NCBI GenBank assembly: GCA_024516155.1
Contig: JAJJXM010000008.1
Span: 744,001 to 808,000, forward strand
Direction: 5' to 3'
DNA length: 64,000 bases
Source of the DNA: Pyronema omphalodes
Lineage: Eukaryota; Ascomycota; Pezizomycetes; Pezizales; Pyronemataceae
The translations under genes were made by a program, and so were the position numbers. Shown piece by piece: positions 26,895-40,563 of the stretch. Position 1 is the stretch's first letter, and every line of letters begins with the position of its first letter. The notes below the pieces were generated by a model. The model searched no databases and was not told where the DNA came from. It was given only the letters and a program-made list of their open reading frames with translations.

Positions 26895-28001
26895 ATGACT
26901 CGAAGCCTTCTTACCCAGTTTTCCTCTCTCGTCACTGCCTTGACACCATACCCGATTTCGAAGGCACTCACTTATTTTCCGACCTCCTACCATGCCGACA
27001 AACAGCCTACCGCCCACGGAGGAATCAAGGAGGAATTCAACGCCGACATTGTTTTTGACTTCATGAAGATGATGGACTACGAAATCGAAACACCTGTATA
27101 CGAATGCCCTCAGGCCTTGACAGACTCTGTAGACAAGACTATCGATTCCTACGGGCTTGACGAGAAAACCAAGCGGGGACTCTATAAGGCACTCGTTCCT
27201 GCTATCGCTGTCACCCACATGCCATATCGCCGCTATTCTATCGAGTTGAAGGCATACCTCACTCTTTACACCGCTCTCGCCATCTACATTGAGAATGTCA
27301 CCGAGGCTCATCCTGAGATTATGGTTCCTGAGCTTCGCAAGCTTCCTGCACGCTGGGGATTGGGATTGTCAGAGAATGACTACAAAGATCCCATTATTGG
27401 TATCTTCATGCGCCATGTTACTCTTGAAACACCAAAGCACTATGGCCCCTACGGAACCGGGATTATTGTCAAAGGTAGCATCGACTTCTTGATTGGCTGT
27501 CTTCTTGAGGCCGAGATGCCAAAGAAGATGCAGGTTCCTAAAACCGCCGCTAGATGGACCACCTTTTTCCGCAGCAAGACTGGAATGGGAGAGATTTACT
27601 CACACTTCTTGTTTCCGCTTGAGCAATTCTCAGAGCCTGAGGATGTAAAATACTACATTGCTTCTATCCCCGATATCGCTGAAAACATCAATAAGATCAA
27701 TGATATCTTATCCTTCTATAAAGAGTCTGTTGTCGGAAACGAGCGCGATAACTATGTCTGCTTAGAAGCTCGCCGAACTGGACGGACTCCCGTCGAGGTC
27801 CTCAGAAAAATCTGCGAGGAACAGGTACAATTTGTTAGCGAGGTCAAAGAAGCATTGAGTGCACATGATCTCTGCCAGGAAGCTTTCAGCGAGTTCATCA
27901 CTGGATACATTATGTATCACTGTTCAAATAGTAGATACAGACTCAGCGAGATTGGTGTCATTCTTGGACCTCAGGACTCTGATGAGGAAGATTACTACTA
28001 A
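26895..28001 (+). CDS. Sesquiterpene synthase of the trichodiene synthase (Tri5) family
   Basis: An intronless gene of 368 residues, a normal length for the family. The second metal-binding motif is intact: NDILSFYKE (Asn269, Ser273, Glu277), matching the NSE triad of trichodiene-synthase-like cyclases. Near the C-terminus the conserved Arg-Tyr pair is present in SNSRYRL (about residues 347-348), a region that contacts diphosphate in the family. The first, Asp-rich motif is unusual: where trichodiene synthase has a DDSKDD-type sequence, this protein has IENVTEAHPE (residues 132-141), so the leading aspartates appear as Glu and Asn. The expected reaction is cyclisation of farnesyl diphosphate in the cytosol, but product and activity cannot be told from sequence. 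Longiborneol-synthase-like enzymes belong to the same family. The nearest neighbour is a divergent P450, consistent with a small terpene pathway. The C-terminus is acidic (DSDEEDYY). Confidence 0.88.
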   Translation: MTRSLLTQFSSLVTALTPYPISKALTYFPTSYHADKQPTAHGGIKEEFNADIVFDFMKMMDYEIETPVYECPQALTDSVDKTIDSYGLDEKTKRGLYKALVPAIAVTHMPYRRYSIELKAYLTLYTALAIYIENVTEAHPEIMVPELRKLPARWGLGLSENDYKDPIIGIFMRHVTLETPKHYGPYGTGIIVKGSIDFLIGCLLEAEMPKKMQVPKTAARWTTFFRSKTGMGEIYSHFLFPLEQFSEPEDVKYYIASIPDIAENINKINDILSFYKESVVGNERDNYVCLEARRTGRTPVEVLRKICEEQVQFVSEVKEALSAHDLCQEAFSEFITGYIMYHCSNSRYRLSEIGVILGPQDSDEEDYY

Positions 28002-31000
28002 GAGTAACCCGAAAGATTTGATTTAAGTGAAGGAAATCGATGGCACGGAAAATTGTTTAGTGAAATTGGTGTTGGATTTTGTGTTTCAAAGGATGTTTGT
28101 CGTAGGTTTTCTTGGTTGATTTTGGTTTACGATGCTTCAGCTATTAGCTGATTACGATTTCTTTTTCTGTTGATATTGAAGCTTATGAGTACACGATGTA
28201 TGTGATATGATACCTTTCTTTTTTGTTAGATTTGAACGGCTATGGATTTAGTGCATGACTAGGGAGATAAATATCTGGGTTTTGAGTTCTATGGAGAATT
28301 GATTTTTTTTTTGACTCTTCAAACACTCCGCGGCGGCGCGAAATCCGTGACTTGCCTCCATGAGTAGTGCTCAATACCGTAGGATTTTCGAAGCTACATG
28401 GAACGGCAATCATCAATTTTATTACGCTACATAGATGGAAGGGATTCTTGATCTTTTGGTATGACTCGTGAGAGGAAAGTAATGTTTTTTCTCGAGATAA
28501 CTTCACATTCCGGTATGTACGAATTTTGATTGAGGTTGATGTTTTCCGTCATGACGTTGGAAAAAAGGGTACCCTGGACCGTCCCAAGCGCCACGACTAG
28601 CCTTTGTCTATCGGAATATTTCATAGCCTGTTTCACACCAACAAACCCCATGCCACAAAATTGGGTTACGCCAGAGATTACATCGATCGTATCAAATAAT
28701 CAGAAGCATAATTGGTGGCACTGAAATTCGGTAGTCAGAACCTTATTTCATCACGTCACTGTGAGTGATGCTGCGTAATGTGTGGGCGAACGGGCAAAAC
28801 AACAAAGTTAGAACTCCTTTTTTATGCAACAGATCTCTCGTATCGCAAGTATATTCCCACCATCTTTGCTCCCGTACAAATTCCACGTCAAGGCACATTG
28901 TAATGAAATAAAGCGAGGTTGGAGTAAGCTCCGAGGCCCGACTACGTACCGTTTCGTCGGGACTGCCATTATGTGATTTGCAACCGTATACGAAGGCGTA
29001 CCCACTCATTGATATTGTTGCTTTTCTAGCTGGTCAATATCCATGATATCGCGCTAAGCTGGGGCCCTTACTCCTCAGGTAAACGGTGTGCTTCAGTCGG
29101 TACCTGAAATTTTAATCCCAAATCCTCGGTCCTCACAATATATCAGAGTTGGTCAAAAGCTCGGTTGCAATAACATTATTAGCTTACTGAACCTTACGAT
29201 GTTGTTTCAGTTTATAGGCTATACGATGTTGTTTCAGTAATAAAATACTGGTGTTTCTCCATTTTTTTGAATTTGATATTGAAATATATACGGTGAAATT
29301 ATGTAAACAAAAGTAGCACCTTCAACAGAGAAGCCGTCTTGCGGCCGCGGAAATGTGTAACCAAGCGCATACAAATTAGTGTGGATACCTCGCTTGCTTT
29401 GTTGGCAACTATTTACCTAGTCTGTACCGGCTACAGCGTTTAGCGCATTTTCTAGACGGCTCTGGACCGAACCGCGGATGAAGTCATGAACCGACAAAAT
29501 GCGCCGTCTTTTGGTATTTTCTTCTCTCTGCTACTGTTCTTCGAAAATATGTCTTTCCCTAAGCAAATGATTTATATCCGACCAACCCACCGACAAAGAT
29601 TGAGATATTATGTGACTATCTTCGTTGCGGGATCAGCTCAAGTCCGTCAGATAGTCGTCATAGCCATTTGAGCTTATATTAAGTGTAAGGCAACCGAAAA
29701 AAATGACGCAGAATGCCTTCCAATCGGTTGACATTAACCATTGAAAGAAGTTGTTGATAATCCTCTCCGGAAGCACCAGACTTATTCCCCGAATTAAGCA
29801 ATATTTTGGCCTCCCGATACCATGGGCTGATGTCACGCCATCATCGATCTGCACTGGAATTATAAGATGGAGAGCTCAGAGTGCACCATTTGATATTGAT
29901 GTGGCATGGAGATACGACAGTCGTTTGAGTTATTTATTCCAGGAATATCCTTAGTGGAAAGCAATGATTATAGTGCTTTGGGGACGGGTCAGCAGGAATC
30001 AGGTTGGCAGCGGTGCCAATGGAGGCTGATATCCGCATTTTTTTATTGACATAAAGGCCACGGGAAATCCAGGTTTTTTCTAGGAGATGGGGGTGGGCAA
30101 ACTGAAAGACGGCATAGAGCGGGAGAAATCTGACGGGGTTAAAAAAAAATGGAAGGTGTCTGGCGGTTTTCTCATGTACAGCGCCGAAGTCAGATGGTTA
30201 TTTCGCTTTTTGTTATTTGTTTGTACAAATAAAGGGCAGGTGAGGGGCACCGCAGTCGATTCTCCTAAGTGGGTGGCGAACATAAATCCAGAGGGGTCAA
30301 CAGATAGACGGCGAGCTTCCTTCCCGCCTATAACCAGACTGATGATGTTCGAGAGTCGCCTCAAGGCTTCTGTTATGGACGTTATTTTGCTTCATTGGGT
30401 AAGATTTCATTCCCTCAGTCAACCACCTTTCTTCATTGTTTGTTTTTTTTCGAGGACATTGAACATCACTTAGACCTATTATTGATTGGTCAAAGATCTT
30501 GAAAATATCCTCCCCCCCCCTCTCCTGAACACCAGTGCATACCATATTTGCAAAAGGCTCCAGCCCAGCGTCTTTGCCAACTGGCAGCCCATAATCTTGG
30601 CCGATGCGTGCTTATAAGTTTAGTCCAAGCTAAGACTCTAAACTAAAAATAGGGAATGTGGGATTAGCAGAAAACGGCGGGGCGCGCATGCAGCATCTTA
30701 CAATGCCACACAACCAAGACACTACCTCTATTCTAGCCTCATCTTTGAATCTGAAATATGGCCTAAATAAGAATGAAGAAATATCACTGTGCATCTCCTA
30801 GTAAAACCGTGGGCCTTGTCATCCCAATCTCTATCCATTCATAGGTAACCTTGGATAATTGGATACAGTGATACCTGCTACGGTAGGTGGTTGCAACCAT
30901 TTCCCAGTAATCTGGGTAAAGTATGCCCATTCCCAAAACAAAGTATGCATGATTCTATGCACTATTCAGCTTTTTGTGCGTATATTAGGTGTCACTCGTT

Positions 31001-34000
31001 CCATGGGCTGTGTATACAAGATGTTGCCGCAACTGGATGTAGAAAATTTATCCCGTTGACTCCACGAGCGCCCGAGACCCTCAGTGCAGTGTGAATAGTT
31101 CTATGAATACCGAACGGCACGCTTAACTCATTTTGCTCTTATCTCCGCTTCGCTGGTTTCTGTCTGCAACATGTCGGAACCCCCACGAGGTTCACATTTT
31201 CGCCGAAAAAAAGCCCATCTCCGGCTTTATAGTTTCAATTCACAAGATGCATGAACTATATGGTAGAACGAGATTAACAAAGTACCGTTGAATACCAGGA
31301 TCGCCGTTAAATATCTCTAAACTTACGAAATGGGATAATTCATGAAAATATCCTACTCTACGCAAGAGCCCGATATGGTGGTTCGCGTTTCGGCAAAAAT
31401 GTCTCATGTCTCATGCCTCTGAACCATGGATATTCGAATATGAGAGAAATCACACCATCTTTATCCTGTGCTACTACAGAACCAGTAAATGATGCACTGC
31501 TGTGGAGAATCTGGTTTCGATTGGACTGCAGCTTCCAAATCAAATGTTACTTTATTTACATAATACTCTACTTTATAACGTGATATTTTCTCCAACGATG
31601 ATTTTATTCCGCCATATATACGGATACGTTATGTCTGCCAGAGGGATGTTCACGATTACTATTGTCAGTAATGTTCTTTCTGGATTAATAAATTTTGTGG
31701 CACTTGGATAAACGGTTCCTAAATTGTATTTGACTTGTAATATTTAGAAACAACAGGGACATTCGATCTACAGATTCGCGTTTGCCAATGTGTACATAAG
31801 AGATAATCAATATATTCCACGTGTGATTCAAGGTTAGTACCCGAGTATCAATACTCAGTACCGTAAAAAATAATATTTGTCTTTGGATATTTCTGAATGA
31901 TTCATTATATTGTCAAAACGAATCACTTTGCGGGTTTAAACGGGGTTCTTGTTGCAGAAAAGGAGTTACGAAATACAATAGTTAGATGTTGAATCTCGCA
32001 CGCCAAATAAAACCAATAAACGATTTTGGCCATCGAGGAAACACCGATTGAAGCCCACAGGCGCTTGAACGCGGGCCATTTCTCGCTTCACGCCCCCACA
32101 AGCGCCTACCCTCCATTAAGTAAATTTGAAAATGTCGGTGATCCATTTACCACAACAGAACATGAATTTAAAATAGTATATATATATGATGCCATTTGCC
32201 CCAGGGGCCCGCCCCGTGCGGATCTTGCATCCGAGAACGTGATGAGCGTTGTGGGAATGTGGTCGAGTCATGTTCGATGACCGCTGCGGCGAATATGATA
32301 TACTATTATGCAATAATAACTCTTCCTTCCGTATGCGAAAGCAAGGTTATCACAGTTTAATTCTTGTAATACATTTTCCGAACTCATGTAATGTCTTCAC
32401 TATACCTAAGAAGTTATGGATCAGGTACGCGGGGACACCATTAAACCCATGTCAAGCGCCATTTCACCCCAGACCGAATGACTGCGGATAGAGCTCCGTT
32501 GAGAACAAACGCCGTTAACCAAGCTCTCTGCCTTTCACATATCACAACCACACGCAGAAGTTGTTTGCGTTCGGATACTATTTGTGATTTCTCAAATTTG
32601 ATCTCGATTTCAGACATTAAATCGAAGAATTTCTCATCTCACTGGCGCAATAAAACATGACATTTCTAACCACGATTTTCGCCCACGAGCAATGCGTCTG
32701 ACTGTAGTAGTATCTCACGTCAAACTTATTTTCACCGAGATATCTGCGCCTAAATCCATACACCGCCGCTTGGCCCGCGAATCCGTATTTCCGCGTTACG
32801 TACGTAGACAAGCGCCTACGCCTATCTTGTGTTGCACTGCATAAGCGCGCTTTTACGCTTCTTTCGAATTTGTGATATCCGCGCAAGTCACCAACCGGAC
32901 GCATCCACGACTTTAGTTCCAAAGTAGGCGAAACTACCGGTTGCGGCCCCCATCCCCGCCCCCACTTGGTGCCATTATTTATTTAGTTCCCAGGAGATGG
33001 TGGTACTGCATGGTTGACAGGTTTAGGCTTCTTCATTACCACCGATACTAGATACATACATAATAAGGATCTTCTTCTGCACATGAATGTCTATAGGTGG
33101 AGGTCCCTGTTTATAGCCAGCGTGGGGGGGGGGGGGGTTTGAATAGTTGTTTTAGAGACTAAAGGACGAGAGAAATTGCTATTAAAGTTTAGCCTAATGA
33201 GTTGCTGTGATGGGATGAGCATGGACTCCACTGTGGTGGCTGGTAATACCTCCAGAAGCAATTCAATCGCCGCCTCATATCGGAAGAATACAGGGAGAGA
33301 GCGATAACAGTCACGGAAATAACCGTTTTGATCATCAAACTCTTTCCTAATAAATGCGCGCCTGCGTCTTGTACCGGGGGAATATTTTGGACACCGCGTC
33401 GGAAGTTTCAATCTGCCTACGGATGTGTTCGCTTATCTGGTTCCGCTATTATCATGTTTCAGTTACATTTATCAATACTCGCCGACTTGTATTGCTGATC
33501 ATAAGAATTTTATTCTAAGTAGCGTACATTCCAATATGTAGAAAAAAAACGTGTCGGTTACGATGGGTATCTGTGGATGGGTACTACATATTTCCAGTGT
33601 TATAGCATCGTAGAGAGAAACGTTGGCCATTCTGGTGAGCCTAACCAGTACAAATGGTTTTCGAGATCAGCAAATTCGCTGAGGTAAGTGGAGTGCCTAT
33701 CTTATTCATGCCTAATAACTCGAAACAATAAAAATAATATATTTAGAATGCATGTTTTGTGGGCTGTTTAGGCCTTTGTCAGTGATGGGGCGTCTTCTGG
33801 ATAGTTCAAAAGTAAATTTTCGATGCAAAACCTGCTTGCTAAATATGCGGCGTTTTGATTATTCGGGGTGTGTGAACCTCTAAGAGGCATTGAGCTTTAG
33901 ATTCACGGCTGATGGTAGATTTCCATTTACTGTGGAGATCAATGAACAAATCACATAGTATGCTTTGAATGATAAGAATGTGATTTCTGATCAAGAATTC

Positions 34001-34079
34001 TGATTCATTCATATAACCACACGTTGAAAAAGGCCTGTAAGGTCTAGCATCCAGGGCCAGAGAAATTCAAATCCAGTCC
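28002..34079. other. Large gene-free stretch
   Basis: Six kilobases of AT-rich sequence without a convincing gene on either strand; the longest open frames are about 130 codons and motif-free. A run of 14 G occurs at 33124-33137. A run of nine C lies near 30512-30520. Confidence 0.5.
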
Positions 34080-34994
34080 CAGAGTTCGGCACGGTCCGTC
34101 CAGGACGGCAGACCGGACGGGACCCCACTGGTCGTCCGGCCCCGTCCACAACTTCGGACGGACGGCCACTATGTGGTCCGGTCTCAAAAAGACCGGACGG
34201 GACGGCGGGTGACGGCAGGACCGTGGGTTTCGGGTGAGCTAGTTTGCAGGGGGCGGTTTGGTTTAAGTTTGCCAGAAATTATGGGTCGCAGCAGCGACGT
34301 CTTCAGCACTGTAGCAGATGAACCCGCCATGCTGCACTTTAGTAAAACCTTTACACCCTACTGCAGGTGCACGCTCCACCCAGAAATAGTTTGACTGCCT
34401 ATGGTAGTTTGATATTATTTTTTTTTCTTAGTGGAGTACAATCCCGCTATAAGTATTTCTTCTATCCTTCGAATTCCATCTTCTATCTTTCCCTCTTCTA
34501 CCTGCCAGAATTTTCCACTCCTTTCATTGCCGTGTAATTCAAACATCAATAGCAATCACACCATTCCCAGCAAAGCTTATTGCCGTCCTCTACACCTTTT
34601 CCGACCAGGAGCAGAACACCCTACCTGTCCTCTCAAGAGTCGTTTCCATTCCAGAAGGATGGGGAAGGACGCATTTTAGTGGCGGGAGAAGGAGCATTCT
34701 TATGCATCAGTATAGTTTTTTTTTGTTCGCAAGCAATTCAATATAGGTCACTTTAATTCGTGCAATGCATCAGAATTATCTAAGGAAAACACCATGAGCC
34801 GTAGTAAAAAAACTGCGGGTTGCGAGTGACCGACTGTGACGCTAGTCGTGGTCACCCACGGTCACCCGCGGTCCGTCCCGTCCATGGTGCCTCCAGGACG
34901 GCCGGTCCTGGTCCTACTACAGGACGGGACCGCGAGTAGCGGTCCGGTCCCGTCCATAGCCAGGACGGGACCGGACGGACCGTGCCGAACTCTG
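34080..34994 (+). mobile_element. Non-autonomous hAT-type element, copy 2
   Basis: A 915-base copy of the element at 4563, in the same orientation and with the same terminal inverted repeats. It is flanked on both sides by TCCAGTCC, a perfect 8-base target-site duplication. The left subterminal region contains a small hairpin (GTCCGGTCT at 34176-34184 with AGACCGGAC at 34190-34198) that copy 3 shares and copy 1 lacks in part. The two ends carry many GGACGG/CCGTCC motifs. It has no transposase. Confidence 0.92.
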
Positions 34995-37789
34995 TCCAGT
35001 CCTTGTGATATAAGCTACCTGTCACACGGATGATGAACATTCCTTGAGATACAGATACGATTTCCTTGGTATTAACAGGTGACATCTAGTCCGATCATTT
35101 TATCTTCATCTATTTCAAATGGCCTATCACCAGGGCATTGTGTCAGAAGATTCTTAAAACCTATTGTATACATCAAATATGATTTTGTTACGTTAAATTT
35201 CCTGAAGGTGGTTTTGTAAAATGGTTGCTTGCTGAATATGGCTGATTCCAGGGGGAATCAGGTGTCGGGGGTGGCCCCACGAAGTTGCTACAATAAAGTC
35301 AACACGTATTACCACACGCAGTGTCTATTAGTGAAATTCTTACTCAACGTTGGTTCTTTAGAATCCCATGAAAACGCATCGGCCTGGATAGGTGTCAGCC
35401 CTCTGATGCTTACAGGAATGATTCGCGCGGTTGTGGTAGAATCCGCAATTTGTCCTAGCTAACCTGAACTGCGTTTTCGGTAAAGATTGTACCTGTTACT
35501 CGATTAGCACTTTGTTCACGGTGCGCGGGGAGGAGGTGGAGATGGCGATTGGGGGGTTGGATGTTGGAGTGAGAGAAATGGGATAGACAGGGACAAGAAA
35601 GCGAAGGAAGTCTCATGGCAGACAAAGTGGAAGAGTGTGGAGGAACAGAAGTGTTGGAATATCGCTGGACAAGTACTTGTCATCAAAATGAAAGGTTCAC
35701 AAGCGCATAAAGGGTCAAGAATAAAGAGACAACTCAATCAACTTGCCTCAGTATCTATATTTTTTTCACAAGAAGATCGGGGGCTGAGTTAATGCGGCAT
35801 TACTTGATTCTGCATCCCCCGGTATGCAATGCCAGGGAAACCATCACGAAGTGTAGACTTGTAGCTTCTCAGCTTTGTACATAAAGAGTTTCAACAGCAG
35901 CAATTGCCAAATTACTAATTCAAATTGAGTGGGAAATGAGTGATAAAAATTTATTTTCTCATACATCTCACACAACTGTTACACTGTAGCATCATGGCGA
36001 GGTATACCTTCTGCCAGTACTCAGCGGCGGTGAACCACTGCTGGAGTTTAGCCTCACAGAAGCTAGAGTGATAGGCAGATTCTTCATATCACTTCCGACG
36101 TTGCAGAAAAAAATTGAAAGGAGAAAAACGCTTCCACATAGCGCAAAGCGGTTGTAGTACTCCAGGAGTGATGATGCAAATGCTGTCGTGAGAACTACAC
36201 GTCTAGACCAGAGCCAATTTGTTTTCTTCTATGTTTATCTTCGCCTGGTCAACACTAAAGATGCGATTATATATTTTGCAGCAGTTGAAAAACCATTTCG
36301 ACAGTATATACAGTATTGAATTCAAAAATGGATTATTGGACAAAGCGCTACAGACCACCTAAAAATTACGAAGTGTTATGGCGTTCTCTAAGTATGCCGA
36401 TGTTTAAATGCCGCAATGTGTTTTAAGCGCTCAAAGAGTCTGCACAAAAAAACGCTTTCGATGTTACGCGCTTACAGCGTGAAAAAATGTCTAAATGGCG
36501 CTAAAAACTTTTCTCGCATGCAAAAACATTTCAAAAACATTTTCAAAACCCCCCCTTTTTTGCAAGTGTACATATTAAGCCCTCACTAATCTCTCAACCC
36601 CAAGAAAGAACCTCCGTACATGGAAAATGTTTTGAATTTCTTGACTGATCAATGAAATACTTTGTCCATGGTTGATTCCGAATTAAGCCCTCGGGTTGTA
36701 TTTGTCTCCATGCATCTTAAATTCAAATGATAGCCATGCATACACCCGCGATCCGATTTAGTTTGTCACATCCACAAATACTAAAACGTAATCAATGAAA
36801 GAAACAACTATTACGTTACTGCCTTCATAATCCACTTCTGCGTTGTTTCTGTCTCAGTTTCATGATCCTTAAGTAATGCCATTTGTTCATCATATATGAT
36901 TAAGATTGTTCACGATAGCCTGAAGGCTGAATATATTTGAATAGAGGAAGAATTGTGAGATACTTGCTTTTTCTGGCTTTATGTGTTTACTCTAGCGATG
37001 AATGTTTTGTAATGAAAACATCTGGCACCACTGCCAAAATTTCCCGGCCTTTCAGGAGCCTTCAGTTCACCCCTACTCCAATCCATCTTGACTCTATAAC
37101 TCTCGCAATTCTCAACTCCCGATTATCCATTTTGATTACACATAAGAAGGCATTGGCCACATGAATTAATTCCCGAGACCCGGGTGAACATTCATGAGGA
37201 CAAACCCCAAATCCTGGTAACCAAGCCTCCAGTAGAACCGACACAGATTATCGATTCAAACGTGTTACCGTTGCTTATGTACCGGGAGTTGTACCAATTC
37301 ACAACTATTGCACGCTTTTCCCCCGAAATGCTTTATTATATTTCGTGTAGTACATTTTCGATGTGCGAGTGAGCCATGGTGCAACATATAGTTTCTATCC
37401 GGACCTAAGGCCACATTAATTGAAAGGGACAGACTATGAGCGTTGATGGGTTAAAAGCTTTTAATATATGAATGCAGCAATGTACTTATTGATGTTACAG
37501 TCTAGATATGAGTAATGGGGAGCAACGAACTATGCGTGGGTGATTCCCGATGAGGCACTTCATCAGCGCAGGCCATACAAGTATCATTATGAGAGTTTGA
37601 ACTAGCAACTATCTGCCAGGTTGTAGTGAAAATTTCTGGAGCAGAAACTGGATATGCATTACAAAAAACCGGCGAAGCACCTTGGGAGATGTTTCTAGAC
37701 AAACTTACCAAACTCGGCGAAAATCCGCCAGTCCAAAACGCCCTCCCCTGTTCTTTTCATGTACATGATTCTACAAAACTGTGTCGTTA
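34995..37789. other. Gene-free stretch
   Basis: No gene is supported. It is AT-rich with many stops in all frames. The part near 37.7 kb is the 3' flank of the exonuclease gene. Confidence 0.5.
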
Positions 37790-39370
37790 CTACTCATCGA
37801 GAACGATTCCATCCTTTTGACAGTCGTTCTTACGGGCCTCGATTGGCAAATCCACCCCTCCTTCTTCAGTATCACAATCATCAGGTGACCCGGTAGTCTT
37901 GTCTGATGCGTTCTTCCCTTCGTTGCTCTTTGGAACCTGGCGTCTGACCTGAGTTTTACCCCACTCTTTCAATCCCTCTGGGTTTCTCATACACCACAAC
38001 ACTACCTCTCTAGTAGCGAGCGTATCCTCGACGCAATCATGTCCGCTCTTCCCATGATTCTGTATCACCATACCGAGCAGCTCCTTGGACATTCTCATAA
38101 GGCTGCATTGCTGACCATTCTCCGAAACATTCTTAGAAAGAATCATGGAATCGACGATATTCGTGTGAATCATCCTGAGTGCATCAAGGTCGTGGTTCAG
38201 TGCATGACCAACGAGAATGGTTTCCGAATCAATATGCTTCCACAATTCTTTTCGGGCTTCTTGCCAGCCATTTAAAGCCTTTCCCATGCGAATGGCGTAA
38301 TCCATGTCCTGCTTGGTAACACCACTGATCCAGCTTCTCCAGTCGATGATGGGTTGGGTTGGAGCAACAAGTGTGTTGATCAGGGTTTTGCCAGTAACGA
38401 AATCAACAGCGACGAGCTGAATCAATTCGCCCTGACCGCCCTTAACGCCTGCCATCTCGCAGTCCAAAACAACGGCAAGACATTTCTTTGCCCCAGTTTT
38501 CTGGGGAGTTCCGGCGAAGTTACGATACTTCGATGTAATGAAGTCTGGTGGTGCTTTGAAAACATGGCTTTCCGCAGTTTCACAACCTCTGCTCTTTTTC
38601 CCACAGCATGGATACGGCTGTAATGGCATACCACGGATCTAAGTATTATGATTTGTTAATAAAATTTTGACAGCGATTGCAGTGAAACTCACTCTTCGGG
38701 GGTTTTGAGAATGCCAAATGCATTGCTGCCCCCTTGGACTATCTACATCCTTCTTCTTGACTAGAAAGAGATGTTACTAAGATGATAATTCACTCCTAAG
38801 TTCGTACTCACTTGCACAGTTCTTGCATATTTTGAGGCCGTCAAGGAATTTGGCGCTTGGTGGCTCCAGCGTGTAGTTGTCTTTTTTAAGCTGCTCTTGC
38901 GAATGGCAAGCCTGAGCCAGCGCATTCAAGATTCTCGTGGCGTTTTTAATATCAACCATCGTCCACCGATGATTGCCCATCTCAAAAGAATCCCATACTT
39001 CGTGATCTTTTGTGTAGATAGTAGGCCCTGTTGAGCTATCAGGTTGCGAAACATTTTTGACAACACTTGATAGAGACGAAGTGATCATGCCTAGAGTTTT
39101 CGCCGGTTGGGAAGCCAAACCCGAAGTGAAAACTGTACTAGCTGATACCGCCCCCATAGCTGTGATATTCGTGACTAGGTTTGATGTGATTTGCTTCGCC
39201 GCGTTCGTTTGCATCCGGAATATCTTCTCGTGTACCGTAGAGTTCCTGTTGTGATCCTGGAGGGCCTTTTCACTGGCGAAATCACGATCGCAGACATCGC
39301 ATTTAAATGATTTTTGAGAAGCTGGAGCTCTGGCGGACTTTTCTCTATGAGCTGGACGAGGGTTCTGCAT
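37790..39370 (-). CDS. C2H2 zinc-finger protein with DEDDh 3'-5' exonuclease domain
   Basis: Three exons on the minus strand (39370-38812, 38760-38693, 38638-37790) separated by 51- and 54-base introns encode 491 residues; both joins keep frame. Residues 24-47 are a C2H2 finger (Cys24, Cys27, His40, His47). A Cys/His-rich stretch spans the introns: CKNC near residue 183, CIWHSQ near 200, then YPCCGKKSRGC near 218-228, probably a second zinc site. From about residue 265 comes an RNase T/Rex-type exonuclease domain with ExoI LDCEMAG (Asp268, Glu270), ExoII GHALNHDLDA and ExoIII GHDCVED (His409, Asp414). This is a complete DEDDh set, so catalytic activity is expected. The family trims structured RNAs or degrades RNA/DNA 3' ends; the fingers may target a nucleic acid. 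The C-terminal 60 residues are hydrophilic and low-complexity. Its closest relatives are probably Rex3/Rex4-like fungal RNA exonucleases. Confidence 0.88.
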
Positions 39371-40549
39371 ATTGCGCGGTCGCGAAGGTGAAAGGTGGGT
39401 GGTGAGCTAGAGGTGCCGCCGCTAATGAAGGTCGCTTGGTGCGTCTCGGTTGGTGGAAGTAGGTATTACTTACCCCACAAGTTGTTGGTTACCCCGCACA
39501 AGAAATTCCTAGATTAGACAAGTAATGTCACGTGTGAGACCCCATGTTCAAGTTTGTGTGTCACCAAGTGTGCTGACTCACAGACTTTCACAACCTGCCA
39601 CTCCTCACAAATATCAATTTGATAACCGAACGGGCCATTCTAAACCCTTTAATCATTCAAAACTTCGTCCATTTGCGTCTATCATTAGTCATTACAATTG
39701 CCTCTCTCCTACAGACAAATCTCCGAAATTAACCCTTCACACCACAGCGTTAGTTACCCTTATGAAACAATAAAAGCATGCTTTAAAAACATGCGCGCAA
39801 TGCTATCTTCACAAGTTCCTCGTATATTCTCCCTCTTAATCCCTTCAAAATAATCCTAATAATTCCTCTCCCGGTTCTCCAAAGAAATGTACACATCATC
39901 GTCACAGTTTCACAACCCAAGGCCTTCCTTCAGAGCCGCTCGTCATATCCTGCATATATCAATTTGAAAGGGAACTATAGGATGGTAGAATTATTTTGAT
40001 ACTTATTTCTATCCATGCACTCGCATCATCAAATTTCTGTATCGAACAAAGAATGTGAAAGGCTACACAGCAGCCTCATAGAACTATTAGTATGACCCAT
40101 CAATACTTCAGCATTGGATAACCTTCTCTGTGCATAACTGTGGGCCCTTGCCTCTTTAGAAATGAGCGAAGTCTTCTTCTGCACTTTCATAATATAACCA
40201 ATCTTTGATAAAAATCTGGAAGCATAGTCATTAGCTTCGATAATCGATTCGCTTTTCTAAATATATTCGCATATGCTTCCATGCTTCATAACCGTGTGGA
40301 TATGAGTTGTCAGTACTCATAATTCGAGAAAATTCAGCTTAGGATCAAGGGAGATATTTGGCTATTGAGGGGTCAAATAACCGTCCCAAATTACCCTCTT
40401 TATATATATATATATATTGTATACATATTGTATATCTGGAGCGTTGATGCATAAAAATGACTCGCCAGGCCCCAGCAAGCAAGTGATGAATCGAGCTCTG
40501 GCATTGGGATTCCGCAGTTATCGAATACTAAAGCTATCTTCTTTACCAT
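39371..40549. other. Intergenic region with TA microsatellite
   Basis: Upstream region of the exonuclease gene; no further gene. A TA dinucleotide run occupies about 40400-40417. Confidence 0.5.
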
Positions 40550-40563
40550 TATTGGCATTTTTT

